Shown: positions 10,429 to 19,600, counted from the first letter of the stretch. The stretch is 64,000 bases of DNA from Micromonospora gifhornensis (GCF_016863515.1 NZ_BOPA01000014.1:1-64000), one strand, 5' to 3'. A program made the numbers and translations. The notes: a model not told the origin generated them from the letters alone.

Positions 10429-11197
10429 GGCCGGGGCCAGTGGCCGAAGACGTCAACGCATGCAAGAGCCGTTGGTACTCGGCTGGTTCGCCGATCGCGG
10501 CCCTGTGCTGTGGGTGGTCGACGTAGTGGCGGATCGTGTCGGCGATGAACCAGGGGTGGACGTTGTCGATGCGCAGCCGCCGCCGGCCGTGCGGCAGTAT
10601 GCCACGGCGGCGTACCAGGTCCGGTTGTGCGTAGGTCAGGGCCATGGTGGATGCCCTGACTGCGGGCTGGGAAGGGCGGCCGGGTGCCAGGGCCTCCCAC
10701 GGCACCATCAAGGAGCCGGTGAAGTCGCGTTGACAGATACCGTCCGGTCGCAGCTCGACCGAAACACCACGCCAGCCGCCGGCAACGTGTACACCGACGC
10801 CGACCAGGAGCAGCAACGGCAACACCATGGACGGGTGGCCCCCGTAAGTTTCGCCAAGGTCGCGAGCCCCCAGCGGCAGTGAGGCCAAGAACATGTACGC
10901 GACGGCTATATAGACCTGGAACGCGCTCGGTTCAGTGGCGAACGCCTGAACCTCGGGCTTGACCAGAAAGACCGCCTGCCGTGGCCGAAGCAGGGCGAGT
11001 ATGGCCAGCGACAACGCCAGCATCCCGGCGAGGATGGTCGCGGTGCCCAGGATCGAGCCCAACTGATCGGACAGCCGACGGCCCACGGCCAGGACCACGG
11101 CCATAACAAGCGCAATGGTGAGGATCGGCCGCCGGTATCGGACCGTCACGGCGGAGAACGCGGCCAACATGCCAGGAGCGTAGTCGACCTTCTCCAC
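10412..11197 (-). CDS. Integral membrane protein of unknown function
   Basis: I do not recognise the family. From the GTG at 11197 it is 261 residues. There are two N-terminal hydrophobic helices (about residues 25-45 and 55-72) and two more in the middle (about 95-112 and 125-140). A soluble C-terminal domain of about 110 residues follows; the pattern resembles membrane proteins with a PH-like tail, but this is weak. The frame is open further upstream, and GTG 11197 is preferred because GAGGGG lies about 8 bases before it; ATG 11170 is an alternative. Its end overlaps the integrase remnant. It belongs to the accessory patch between metH and the antiporter gene. Confidence 0.6.
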   Translation of the reverse strand: MEKVDYAPGMLAAFSAVTVRYRRPILTIALVMAVVLAVGRRLSDQLGSILGTATILAGMLALSLAILALLRPRQAVFLVKPEVQAFATEPSAFQVYIAVAYMFLASLPLGARDLGETYGGHPSMVLPLLLLVGVGVHVAGGWRGVSVELRPDGICQRDFTGSLMVPWEALAPGRPSQPAVRASTMALTYAQPDLVRRRGILPHGRRRLRIDNVHPWFIADTIRHYVDHPQHRAAIGEPAEYQRLLHALTSSATGPGHGHAY

Positions 11198-11389
11198 ACC
11201 TTTGGCCCCTCGAGGGCGCCGCGCCCGCGCCAGCCCCGGCGCCGCCCGCCGCGCCGGCGCATTGTTGAGCTGGGTGCGTAAACGCATCGGTCGGTGGGCT
11301 GGACGTGGTGGGTCGCCGCGGTCCGGAACGTACGCGCGATGCTCTGCCCTTACCGGCGGTCGTGGATTCTGGCACACTCACCCGCCGTG

Positions 11390-11965
11390 ATGATCTTTCG
11401 TGGTCGTACGGCGCTGACCGCGGTGACCGGTGCGGTGCTGCCGGTTCTGTTGCTCGCGGGCTGCGCCGATGGCGCAGCGCCGGAGGGGACGGCGTCGTCC
11501 GACGCGATTCGTGTCGTGTCGGACGACTTCTGCGACCGTGTCGACTACACGCTCGCGACGTCGGCCTTCGGCGGCAAGCCGACGCCGATTCCGCCGGCGG
11601 ACGACGATCGTGGCCCCGACTTCCGGTGCGCTAAGAGCTTTTTCAGTGGGGCTGGGTTTCTCGGCGGGTTCGTGTTCGTGAAGGTGCAGAGCTTTGGTGA
11701 TGCGAGTGAGGCCCGCACCGGCTTCGAGCGTTCGGCCACCGTGAGTTCGGTGGAGCCGTTCGAGGGCGGTTCGGAGATCGTCGCCGATGTGGTCCGTTAT
11801 CAGCAGCTCCGGGATGATGCCAAGATCGAAATCCTGGAAGCCAACGTGATCATGGAGGTCCGGGTGACAGTCGTGGGCTCGGTGGGCGACGAGCAGGCGG
11901 CGGCGTTGCCGCCGGCAGCGGTCCGGCTGGCAGCGCACACGCTGGATCTGATCCGCGCCGGCTGA
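11390..11965 (+). CDS. Putative secreted lipoprotein
   Basis: The product (191 residues from ATG 11390) starts MIFRGRTALTAVTG followed by a hydrophobic stretch and a lipobox LLAGC, with the lipidated Cys near residue 25. It should be anchored on the outer face of the membrane. The mature part has two further Cys residues (about 45 and 73), which could form a disulfide. It resembles small actinobacterial DUF3558-type lipoproteins, but I cannot assign a family. The adjacent GTG at 11387 is an equally possible start. It is divergent from the membrane-protein gene. Confidence 0.65.
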   Translation: MIFRGRTALTAVTGAVLPVLLLAGCADGAAPEGTASSDAIRVVSDDFCDRVDYTLATSAFGGKPTPIPPADDDRGPDFRCAKSFFSGAGFLGGFVFVKVQSFGDASEARTGFERSATVSSVEPFEGGSEIVADVVRYQQLRDDAKIEILEANVIMEVRVTVVGSVGDEQAAALPPAAVRLAAHTLDLIRAG

Positions 11966-11981
11966 TCACCGCCGGACTGTC

Positions 11982-12272
11982 TCACCGAGGCCCGGTTGGC
12001 GGCGGCCCCTGCCCGACGGCCGTACCGTCGTCGTTGACGACGCCCTGGGTCTGGTCGAACGCGGCGAGCCGGGCGGCAGTGTAGTGCTCGCCGGTTTCGC
12101 GGGTGCCGGAGCAGATCGCGCGTTCCGCACCTAGCTCGAAGGATGTCGTGCGCCCGGTGCGTTCGCAGATGAAGCAGTCCAGGCTGAGGGCGAGCTTGCC
12201 ACGCCAGTGCAGATGATGCAGCGGCGTTTCGGGGACGGCTAGGACGGTCCGGACTTGAATCGATCTCAGCAC
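11982..12272 (-). CDS. Small Cys-containing hypothetical protein
   Basis: This 96-residue frame has coding-like third-position GC. It contains LDCFICERTGRTTSFELG and AICSGTRETGEHYTAARLAA, a Cys-x-x-Cys plus a third Cys that could bind a metal. I do not recognise it, and no ribosome site is obvious. It is convergent with the lipoprotein gene. It may be a real accessory gene or a chance frame. Confidence 0.45.
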   Translation of the reverse strand: MLRSIQVRTVLAVPETPLHHLHWRGKLALSLDCFICERTGRTTSFELGAERAICSGTRETGEHYTAARLAAFDQTQGVVNDDGTAVGQGPPPTGPR

Positions 12273-12316
12273 GGCTCGATCTTGTCAGCCGTCCGGCCGC
12301 GTTGTACTGATCGACT

Positions 12317-12369
12317 CCGTTTCGGCGAAACGGTGGTATCGGGCGGGGGCGGTAGGCGCCGTTTCGGCG
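12317..12369. promoter_or_regulatory. Possible operator upstream of the antiporter gene
   Basis: CCGTTTCG-G-CGAAACGG (12317-12333) is a perfect 8+1+8 palindrome. The half CCGTTTCGGCG recurs 42 bases later at 12359-12369. Both lie 115-170 bases before the antiporter start, a position suited to a regulator. Confidence 0.4.
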
Positions 12370-12484
12370 TAACTGTGGGCGCCGACTGGCCGGTGGCCGG
12401 GCTGGCACATGGCGCGCCCGCGCGGACGGGGGACTGGGGGAGGCTTCGCCGTCGATGATCATCATGGCTGGCAGGATGTAGATC

Positions 12485-13582
12485 ATGCTCGCCCTGCGCC
12501 GCACCCTGTCCACCTGGACCGTGTTCGTACCGATTGCTGCTCTGCTGGTGCTCGCGCTGACGTGGAACCAGAAGCTCGACGGCATCATGGTCGTGATCGT
12601 GGGCCTGTTCCTGGCCGGCGCGGTCCTGGCGGCGGTGCACCACGCCGAGGTGGTGGCGCACAAGGTCGGCGAGCCGTACGGGTCGCTGGTGCTCGCGGTG
12701 GCGGTCACCGTGATCGAGGTGGCCCTGATCGTCACGCTGATGATCAGTGGTGGGGAGAAGACGCAGTCCCTGGCGCGGGACACGGTCTTCGCCGCCGTGA
12801 TGATCACCTGCAACGGCATACTCGGCCTGTCGCTGTTGATCGGCGCGTTGCGTCGTCGGTTGGCCGTGTTCAATCCGGAAGGTACCGGTGGCGCGTTGGC
12901 CACTGTGGCCACCCTGGCCACCCTCAGTCTGGTGGTGCCGACGTTCACCACAGGGCGGTCCGGTCCGCAGTTCAGCCCGGCCCAGTTGACCTTCGCGGCG
13001 GCGGTGTCGCTGGCCCTGTACGCCCTGTTCGTGATGGTGCAGACCGGCCGGCACCGGGACTACTTCCTGCCGGTGGGCAGCGAAGGGGAGACGCTGCCGG
13101 AAGAGGTGCACGCCGATCCCCCGTCGACCCGGCAGGCCCTGATCAGCCTCGGGCTGCTGCTTGTCGCCCTGGTGGCGGTGGTCGGTGACGCCAAGTCGGT
13201 GTCCCCGGCGATCGAGGCGGGCGTCGCGGCGGTGAACCTGCCGCCGGCGTTCGTCGGGGTGATAATCGCGCTGCTGGTGCTGCTGCCGGAGACCCTGGCG
13301 GCGGCCCGTGCCGCCCGCCGCGACCGGGTGCAGATCAGCCTCAACCTGTCGCTCGGCTCGGCGATGGCAAGCATCGGCCTGACCATCCCGGCGATCACGA
13401 TCGCCTCGATCTGGCTGGAGGGTCCGCTGCTGCTCGGCCTCGGCGGCACCCAGGTCACCCTGCTCGCGTTGACGGTGATAACCGGTGTGCTGACCGTGGT
13501 GCCGGGGCGGGCCACCCTGCTGCAGGGCGGGGTGCACCTGGTGCTGTTCGCCGCCTTCGTCTTCCTCGCCGCCAGCCCGTGA
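12485..13582 (+). CDS. Calcium/cation:proton antiporter (ChaA/CAX type)
   Basis: This 365-residue membrane protein has about 10-11 hydrophobic helices and the two-repeat structure of the Ca2+:cation antiporter family. The first conserved repeat contains GEPYGSLVLAVAVTVIEVAL (about residues 62-81), with the acidic transport residue in VIEVALI. The second contains a matching LLVLLPETLAAARAARRDRV, with Glu in LLPETL. A cytoplasmic loop lies near residue 200. It would exchange Ca2+ or Na+ for protons across the plasma membrane. E. coli ChaA has the same length and motifs. The direction and preferred ion cannot be read from sequence. Confidence 0.88.
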   Translation: MLALRRTLSTWTVFVPIAALLVLALTWNQKLDGIMVVIVGLFLAGAVLAAVHHAEVVAHKVGEPYGSLVLAVAVTVIEVALIVTLMISGGEKTQSLARDTVFAAVMITCNGILGLSLLIGALRRRLAVFNPEGTGGALATVATLATLSLVVPTFTTGRSGPQFSPAQLTFAAAVSLALYALFVMVQTGRHRDYFLPVGSEGETLPEEVHADPPSTRQALISLGLLLVALVAVVGDAKSVSPAIEAGVAAVNLPPAFVGVIIALLVLLPETLAAARAARRDRVQISLNLSLGSAMASIGLTIPAITIASIWLEGPLLLGLGGTQVTLLALTVITGVLTVVPGRATLLQGGVHLVLFAAFVFLAASP

Positions 13583-13712
13583 CACCCCGCCGGCACGCCA
13601 GCACCGTCCGGCGGTGAACCGGGGAAGGCGATACGGCGTACCAGACGGCGACGGGCATGCCGGTCGTACCGTGGGGGTATGAGATCCGGCATCGCCGAGG
13701 CGGGAGGATGCG

Positions 13713-14450
13713 GTGGCGGCAGACGGGCGGAAGCGGCGTCGGGGCAGGTTCGCCGGTCTGGTGGTGGCGCTGGTGGCGGCGACCGCGTGCATGGTCGACC
13801 CGGTGGGTCAGCCGGCTGAGCCGACCGAACAGCGGGAACCGGCGTCGCCGAGCGAAGAGGTGACTCGGGCCGACGGCACCGACACGGTCGAGGAGTTCCA
13901 GGAGGACGTGGAGGTCGCCCGTCGCACCGCCGAACGTTACTGGGCGGCGCAGTTCGAGGCGTCCGGGAGTTCGTTCCGGCCGATCCGGCAGGTGATCGCG
14001 TACCAGCGTGACGGCGAGGTGTCCTGCGGTGGGCAGGAGGTGCCGCGCAACAACGCCGTCTACTGCACGGTCAGCGACTTCATCGCGTACGACATCAACT
14101 GGTCGTTCGGGGCGTTCCGGCAGGTCGGTGACGCGTTCGTGTACTACCTGATCGGCCACGAGTACGCCCACGGGATCCAGACCCGCCTGGGCGTCCAGTA
14201 CAACTTCACCATCCAGCAGGAGTTGCAGGCCGACTGCATGGCCGGGGCGTACCTGGGTGGTTCGGTGGAAGCCGGTTGGCTCACCCTCGACGAGGGCGAC
14301 CTGGACGAGTTCCGTGAGGGTCTGCTCGCCGTCGGCGACGACCCGGGTCAGCCGTGGTTCGCCGAGGGCTCGCACGGCACCCCGCAGCAGCGCGCCGAGG
14401 CGTTCTTCCGGGGCTACGAGCGGTCGCTGTCGGCCTGCGGGCTGGGTTGA
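13713..14450 (+). CDS. Secreted neutral zinc metallopeptidase (YpfJ-like)
   Basis: The 245-residue product begins with a basic segment and a hydrophobic helix ending in ATAC, so it is exported and perhaps lipidated, although ATAC is a poor lipobox. The catalytic motif is GHEYAHGIQTR (HExxH, residues about 149-153), followed by QQELQADCMAGAYLGG. There the Glu of the ExxAD-type motif would be the third zinc ligand. This matches the putative neutral zinc metallopeptidase family. The GTG start has a good ribosome site (GGGAGG, 6-8 bases upstream). The natural substrate is unknown. Confidence 0.85.
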   Translation: MAADGRKRRRGRFAGLVVALVAATACMVDPVGQPAEPTEQREPASPSEEVTRADGTDTVEEFQEDVEVARRTAERYWAAQFEASGSSFRPIRQVIAYQRDGEVSCGGQEVPRNNAVYCTVSDFIAYDINWSFGAFRQVGDAFVYYLIGHEYAHGIQTRLGVQYNFTIQQELQADCMAGAYLGGSVEAGWLTLDEGDLDEFREGLLAVGDDPGQPWFAEGSHGTPQQRAEAFFRGYERSLSACGLG

Positions 14451-14526
14451 GAAAGGTCACCGACCCGGGCGTACGGCGGTGACGTGCTGACAGGATTCAC
14501 CGGGTACCCGACGCGAGGAGGATCCG

Positions 14527-15198
14527 GTGACGAGTCACCCCGCCGCCGTGCTGTTCGACATGGACGGCACCCTGGTCGACAGCGAACGACTCTGGGACGT
14601 GGCGTTGGCCGAGCTCGCCGAGACGTACGGCGGCAGGCTTTCCGCCGAGGCGCGGCGGGCGATCGTCGGCACCGGGATGGCCGACTCGATGCGGATCCTG
14701 CACGACGACCTGGGTCAGCCGCACCGCGATCCGGTGGCCAGCGCGGAGTGGATCAACCGACGGATCCTCGAACTGTTCCGTACCGGGTTGCAGTGGCGGC
14801 CGGGCGCGTTGGCGTTGCTGGCGGCGGTGCGGGCGGCGCAGGTCCCGACGGCCCTGGTCACCTCCAGCGGCCGGGCGTTGGTCGAGATCGCCCTGGACAC
14901 CCTGGGCCGGGACAGCTTCGACGTGGTGGTCTGCGGTGACGAGGTCGAGGCGACAAAGCCGCACCCGGAGCCGTACCTGACGGCGGCGCGGCTGCTCGGC
15001 GTACCGATCGACAGGTGTGTGGCGATCGAGGATTCGGCCACCGGGGTGGCCAGCGCGGTGGCCGCCGGAGCGGCGGTGCTGGCCGTGCCGGCGGAGGTGC
15101 CGATCGCGCCGCGCGACGGCGTACACCAGGTGGAGAGCCTGCTCGCGGCGGACCTGGAGTTGTTGGCCGCGCTGCTCGCCGCCCGCACCGCCGCCTGA
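14527..15198 (+). CDS. HAD family hydrolase (beta-phosphoglucomutase-like)
   Basis: The 223-residue protein shows the HAD motifs. Motif I is FDMDGTLVDS, with nucleophile Asp11 and acid Asp13. Motif II is the Ser of VTSSGR. Motif III is the Lys of EATKPHPEPYL. Motif IV is AIEDSATGV. A helical cap sits between motifs I and II (subclass IA), the type that acts on small phosphosugars or similar metabolites. GAGGAGG lies 8 bases before the GTG start. It is convergent with the ABC-exporter genes and is followed by palindrome B copy 1. Confidence 0.9.
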   Translation: MTSHPAAVLFDMDGTLVDSERLWDVALAELAETYGGRLSAEARRAIVGTGMADSMRILHDDLGQPHRDPVASAEWINRRILELFRTGLQWRPGALALLAAVRAAQVPTALVTSSGRALVEIALDTLGRDSFDVVVCGDEVEATKPHPEPYLTAARLLGVPIDRCVAIEDSATGVASAVAAGAAVLAVPAEVPIAPRDGVHQVESLLAADLELLAALLAARTAA

Positions 15199-15220
15199 CG
15201 CCTGCACCCGACGCTTGTGT

Positions 15221-15275
15221 TAAAAAGGGCCCCCTGTACCGCGCTAGGCGTTAACAGGGGGCCCTTCCTTACACC
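15221..15275. terminator. Palindrome family B, copy 1 (bidirectional terminator)
   Basis: A 13-bp stem (15225-15237 with 15254-15266, AAGGGCCCCCTGT) with a 16-base loop containing GCGTTAA lies between convergent genes. A-rich on the left and T-containing on the right, it can end transcription on both strands. A second copy in the opposite orientation occurs at 42155-42213. Confidence 0.75.
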
Positions 15276-17831
15276 TCAGTCGTGGGCGATGGCGCCCAGG
15301 ACGTTGATGCGGGCGGCGCGGACCGCGGGCAGGACCGCCGCGATCACGCCGATCAGCGCGGCCAGGCCGAGGAAGACCCCCATCTGACCCCACGGCAGCA
15401 CCAGGTCGGTGATGCCCTCGTCGCGCAGCGCCTCCACCACGGCGGCACCCAGGCCGGTGCCGACGACCACGCCGAGCAGCGCGCCGAACACCGAGATCAC
15501 CACCGCCTCCACCGTGATCATGCCCATGGTCTGCGACCGCTTCAGGCCGATGGCGCGCAGCAGGCCCAGCTCGCGGGTCCGCTCCAGCACCGACAGGGCC
15601 AGGGTGTTGATGATGCCGAGTACGGCGATCACGATGGCCAGCGCCAGCAGGATGCGGATCATCGTGAGCAGGCTGTCGAGCTGACCGGCCTGCTGATCGA
15701 TGTACGCGTCGAGGCTGACCACCGACACCTCAGGGCTGTTGGCCAGCAACGTCTCGATGCGTGGCTGCACCGCGTCGACCGCCGTGCCGGGCTCCAGCTG
15801 GACGAAGCCCTGGATGGGCTGCGGGACGGCGAAGTTGCGGGCCGCCTCGGTCGGCACCACCATCTGCACGCCGGTGAACAGCGGCGAGTCCTCGAAGATG
15901 CCGCTGACAGTGAAGGTCTGGGCCTCACCGCGGGCGAACTGGATCGGCACTGTCGAACCGATGGACAGGCCACGGTCGGTTGCGGTGTCCACGCTGACCA
16001 GCAGCTGCCCCGGCCCCAGTTGGTCGAGGCTGCCGGCGGTCGCGGTCAGGCTGTAGACCTGGCTCAGCGCAGCCGGTTCGGTCACCGCTCCGGTGTAGGT
16101 GCGCTCGCCGTCGGCCAGGGACATGTCGCCGTAGAGGCCGTCGACCAGCCGTACCCCGGGGATCGTCTTCGCCTCGTCCAGCACTGCGGGATCGAAGGTC
16201 GGCGGGCGGGGGCCGGACTGCGCACCGGCGATCACCAGTTCCGCCTTGACGGTGTCCTGGGCCAGACCGCTGATGCTGCTCTTGGCCGAGTCGAGGATCA
16301 CGGTGATGCCGGTGACCAGGGCGATGCCGACCATCAGCGCGGCGGCGGTGATCGCGGTGCGGCGCGGGTTACGGCCGGAGTTGAGCCGGCCCAGCCTGCC
16401 CGGCACCCAGCCGGAGAAGGCCGCGCCGAGCGCCGCCACCACCGGCTTGCTGATCAGCGGCGTCAGCAGGGCCACCCCGATGAAGGCGAACAGCACGCCA
16501 CCGAGGATGGTGGCCAGCGTGTTGCTGTCGGCGTAGCCGCCCAGGCCGAGGAAGAGCAGGGTGGCGCCGATCGCGGTGACCACCGCACCAGCGATGGTGA
16601 TCTTCGTCAGCGGACGGTCCGGCGTGGCGACGTCCTGCATCGCCGCGATCGGGGGGATCCGCGCGGCCCGCAGCGCCGGCAGCAACGCCGCCAGCACGGT
16701 GATCACCAGGCCGACACCGAACGCACCGATCACCGCCGACGCGGGCACCGCGATCCCGGCCAGGGGCATCCCACCGGCGAGGTTGCTGAACAGGTACGCC
16801 AGCAGCGCGCCGATGCCGATGCCGGCGGCCAGACCGAACACGGCGGCGATCAGGCCGATGGCGATCGCCTCCAGCACCACCGAGCCGATGATCTGCTTGC
16901 CGCTGGCACCGACGGCCCGCAGCAACGCCAGTTCCCGGGTGCGCTGCGCCACGATGATCGAGAAGGTGTTGAGGATCAGGAAGGTGCCGACCAGCAGCGC
17001 CACCGCGGCGAAGCCGAGCAGGATCCGGTTGAAGAAGGACAGGCCCTCCTTCAGTCCGGCGGCGGCGTCGGCGGAGAGCTGCTCGCCGGTCTTCACGTCG
17101 TAGGCGTCGCCGACCGCGGCGGCCACCGAGTCGCGCAACTGCTCGTCGGAGACGCCGGTGGCGGCGGTGGCCACGATGTTGGTGTAGACGTCCGGCTCGC
17201 CGAGCATCAGTTGCTGCGCCGTCGGCGTGGTGAACATGATCTCGTTGGCGCCGCCCATGGAGTCCCGGTCGCCGCTGTAGCCGAAGATGCCGACGATGGT
17301 GAAGTCCTTGCGCGGCTGGAGGGTGAGCACACCCACCCGGTCGCCGACGGCCACCTTGGCCGCGGTCGCCAGACCCTTGTTGATTACGATCTCGTCGTCG
17401 GCCTGCGGCTCGCGGCCCTCGCGCAGCTGCACCAGGTCGCCCTCGCCGACCCAGTTGCCACCGAGCTGCGGCGGGCCGAACGAGGCGACCACCTTGCCGT
17501 TGCTGCCGATCAGACGGGCACCTTCGGCGACCACCGTGCCGGTCACCTCGGCCACCCCGTCCACGCCCTGCACCTTCGCAAGGAGGGCAGCCGGCACCGG
17601 CCCGGCCAACTGCGGGCCGTTCATCTCGTTGCCTTGCACCTTCGGCTTGGCGGCGACGCTGACGTCGACCTCTTCGTAGGCGTCGGCGAAGATCTGGTCG
17701 AAGGTGCGGCCGAGGGTGTCGGTGAGCACGAACGCACCGGAGACGAACATCACGCCCAGCACCACGGCCAGGCCGGACAACATCAACCGGACCTTGCGGG
17801 CCAGCAGGCTCTTCAGTGTCGCCCGGAACAT
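15276..17831 (-). CDS. ABC transporter permease with two FtsX/MacB domains
   Basis: The 851-residue membrane protein starts MFRATLKSLLARKVRLMLSG. It carries two copies of the FtsX core, each with a large extracytoplasmic domain (about residues 45-240 and 480-670) preceded by one helix and followed by three or more. This single-chain layout is common in actinobacteria and is related to MacB/LolCDE-type machines, which drive extracytoplasmic work rather than simple import. The start at 17831 overlaps the ATPase gene stop (ATGA). The substrate is unknown. The neighbouring two-component system may regulate it. Confidence 0.9.
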   Translation of the reverse strand: MFRATLKSLLARKVRLMLSGLAVVLGVMFVSGAFVLTDTLGRTFDQIFADAYEEVDVSVAAKPKVQGNEMNGPQLAGPVPAALLAKVQGVDGVAEVTGTVVAEGARLIGSNGKVVASFGPPQLGGNWVGEGDLVQLREGREPQADDEIVINKGLATAAKVAVGDRVGVLTLQPRKDFTIVGIFGYSGDRDSMGGANEIMFTTPTAQQLMLGEPDVYTNIVATAATGVSDEQLRDSVAAAVGDAYDVKTGEQLSADAAAGLKEGLSFFNRILLGFAAVALLVGTFLILNTFSIIVAQRTRELALLRAVGASGKQIIGSVVLEAIAIGLIAAVFGLAAGIGIGALLAYLFSNLAGGMPLAGIAVPASAVIGAFGVGLVITVLAALLPALRAARIPPIAAMQDVATPDRPLTKITIAGAVVTAIGATLLFLGLGGYADSNTLATILGGVLFAFIGVALLTPLISKPVVAALGAAFSGWVPGRLGRLNSGRNPRRTAITAAALMVGIALVTGITVILDSAKSSISGLAQDTVKAELVIAGAQSGPRPPTFDPAVLDEAKTIPGVRLVDGLYGDMSLADGERTYTGAVTEPAALSQVYSLTATAGSLDQLGPGQLLVSVDTATDRGLSIGSTVPIQFARGEAQTFTVSGIFEDSPLFTGVQMVVPTEAARNFAVPQPIQGFVQLEPGTAVDAVQPRIETLLANSPEVSVVSLDAYIDQQAGQLDSLLTMIRILLALAIVIAVLGIINTLALSVLERTRELGLLRAIGLKRSQTMGMITVEAVVISVFGALLGVVVGTGLGAAVVEALRDEGITDLVLPWGQMGVFLGLAALIGVIAAVLPAVRAARINVLGAIAHD

Positions 17832-18598
17832 CAGCGGGCCACCTCGGTAATGGTGTCCAGCTTCTTCATCGTGTCCAGCACCGTGTCGGCGGTCGGCTCG
17901 ATCAGATCGGAGACGATCTGCCCGTCGGCCAGGAAGACCACCCGGTCGGCGTACGCGGCGGCGGTCGGGTCGTGGGTGACCATGACGATGGTCTGACCGT
18001 GTTCGCGTACCGAGTTGCGCAGGAAGTTCAGCACCTCGGCGCCGGCCCGCGAGTCCAGGTTGCCGGTCGGTTCGTCGGCGAAGATGACCTCGGGGCGGGC
18101 CACCAACGCCCGCGCGCACGCCACCCGCTGCTGCTGGCCGCCGGAGAGCTGCGCCGGCCGGTGGTCGAGCCGGTCGCGCAACCCGACCGTGTCGATGACG
18201 GTGTCGTACCAAGCCTGGTCGGGCTTGCGGCCGGCGATGGAGAGCGGCAGCAGGATGTTTTCCTTGGCGGTCAGCGTCGGCAGCAGGTTGAACTGCTGGA
18301 AGATGAAGCCGATCTTGTCCCGGCGCAGCTTCGTCAGGCCGGCGTCACCGAGACCGGTGACCGTGGTGTCGCCGACGTGCACGGTGCCTCGGGTGACCGT
18401 GTCCAACCCGGCCAGGCAGTGCATGAGTGTCGACTTGCCGGAGCCCGAGGGGCCCATGATCGCAGTGAACCGTCCGCGCTCGAACTCGGCGCTGACCCCC
18501 CGCAGCGCGATGACCTGAGCCTCGCCGCTGCCGTACACCTTCCACACGTCGCTCGCCCGGGCTGCGGCCTCTGCCGACCGGCCTGTCGTAGCGGTCAC
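17831..18598 (-). CDS. ABC transporter ATP-binding protein (MacB/LolD type)
   Basis: This 255-residue ATPase has Walker A GPSGSGKST, a Q-loop in FIFQQFNLLP, signature LSGGQQQR, Walker B VIFADEPTG and the switch His in MVTHDP. The length and the GLRDRLDHRPAQLSGGQQQR segment are typical of the MacB/LolD group. It pairs with the overlapping permease gene. Its promoter should lie in the 286-base gap up to the response-regulator gene end. Confidence 0.92.
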   Translation of the reverse strand: MTATTGRSAEAAARASDVWKVYGSGEAQVIALRGVSAEFERGRFTAIMGPSGSGKSTLMHCLAGLDTVTRGTVHVGDTTVTGLGDAGLTKLRRDKIGFIFQQFNLLPTLTAKENILLPLSIAGRKPDQAWYDTVIDTVGLRDRLDHRPAQLSGGQQQRVACARALVARPEVIFADEPTGNLDSRAGAEVLNFLRNSVREHGQTIVMVTHDPTAAAYADRVVFLADGQIVSDLIEPTADTVLDTMKKLDTITEVAR

Positions 18599-18884
18599 GT
18601 TATAACCTCTCCGTTGCTGTTCAGATCGTGCCGCCCTCCCGTGGATCCCGGCACGAGTTCCATCATCTGCGCCGAGTGCCGGCGATCCCTACGACTCCTG
18701 GGGGAGTGGGTGCGGATTTCCGGCTGCGGGTAGTCCCCCACCCGGGGTCAGGGTTATCCCCGGATCAGCGCTGTGAGCAGCGACGAAGCTCGTCGCCACA
18801 CGATAGTCCGTGACCTTGGCCCCCGCGAGAGACAACTGTTCTCGATGCAGACCGTCACGGTAGGTGACGGATGCAACGGTCACG

Positions 18885-19574
18885 TTACGCCCCCGGCCGG
18901 ACCAGACCCGACTCGTACGCCAACACCACCGCCTGCACCCGGTCGCGCAGCCCGAGCTTGGTCAACACGTTCCCGACGTGGGTTTTGATTGTGGTCTCGC
19001 TGACCGACAGGGCACGGGCGATCTCGGCGTTGGACAACCCGCGGGCCACCTGCCCCAGCACCTCCCGTTCCCGGTCGGTGAGCGTGCTCAGCGCCTTCGG
19101 TGGTGACGCTGCGGGATCGGGCAGCACGTCGGCGAAGCGGTCCAGCAGTCGCCGCAGGATGCGGGGGGCCACCACCGCGTCGCCGGCGGCCACGGTATGG
19201 ATCGCGGTGATCAGATCCTCGGCGGGCACGTCCTTGGACAGGAATCCGCTCGCCCCGGCCCGTAGCCCACCGACGACGTACTCGTCGAGTTCGAAGGTGG
19301 TCAGGATGAGCACCCGGACCGGCAGCCGGGCGTCGACGATCGCCCGGGTGGCGCTCACCCCGTCCATCCGCGGCATCCGGATGTCCATCAGCACCACGTC
19401 GGGCAGCAGCCGGCGGGACAACTCCACCGCCTCCGCGCCGTCGCCGGCCTCGGCCACGATGTCCAGGTCCGGCTCGGCGCCGAGCACCATCCGGAAGCCG
19501 GTACGCAGCAACGGCTGGTCGTCGGCGAGCAGGATGCGCACCGGTCGGGTCGTCGACGGCGTCGGATCGGTCAT
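18885..19574 (-). CDS. LuxR/NarL family response regulator
   Basis: A 229-residue two-domain regulator. The receiver has the acidic pair in LLADDQPL, phospho-acceptor Asp in VVLMDIRMP and the conserved Lys in GFLSKDVP. The C-terminal NarL-type helix-turn-helix starts LTDREREVLGQVARGLSNAE and includes TIKTHVGNVLTKLGL. All phosphorylation residues are intact. It lies 26 bases downstream of the histidine kinase gene and forms a two-component pair with it. The ABC exporter genes immediately downstream on the same strand are the most obvious targets. Confidence 0.92.
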   Translation of the reverse strand: MTDPTPSTTRPVRILLADDQPLLRTGFRMVLGAEPDLDIVAEAGDGAEAVELSRRLLPDVVLMDIRMPRMDGVSATRAIVDARLPVRVLILTTFELDEYVVGGLRAGASGFLSKDVPAEDLITAIHTVAAGDAVVAPRILRRLLDRFADVLPDPAASPPKALSTLTDREREVLGQVARGLSNAEIARALSVSETTIKTHVGNVLTKLGLRDRVQAVVLAYESGLVRPGA

Positions 19575-19600
19575 CTCATCCTCCGGAGTCAGGGTGCCGC

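Noticed and set aside
15282..17996. Long plus-strand frame opposite the FtsX-like permease
   Set aside because: It is His/Gln/Asp-rich with no domain, while the minus strand encodes clear membrane helices.
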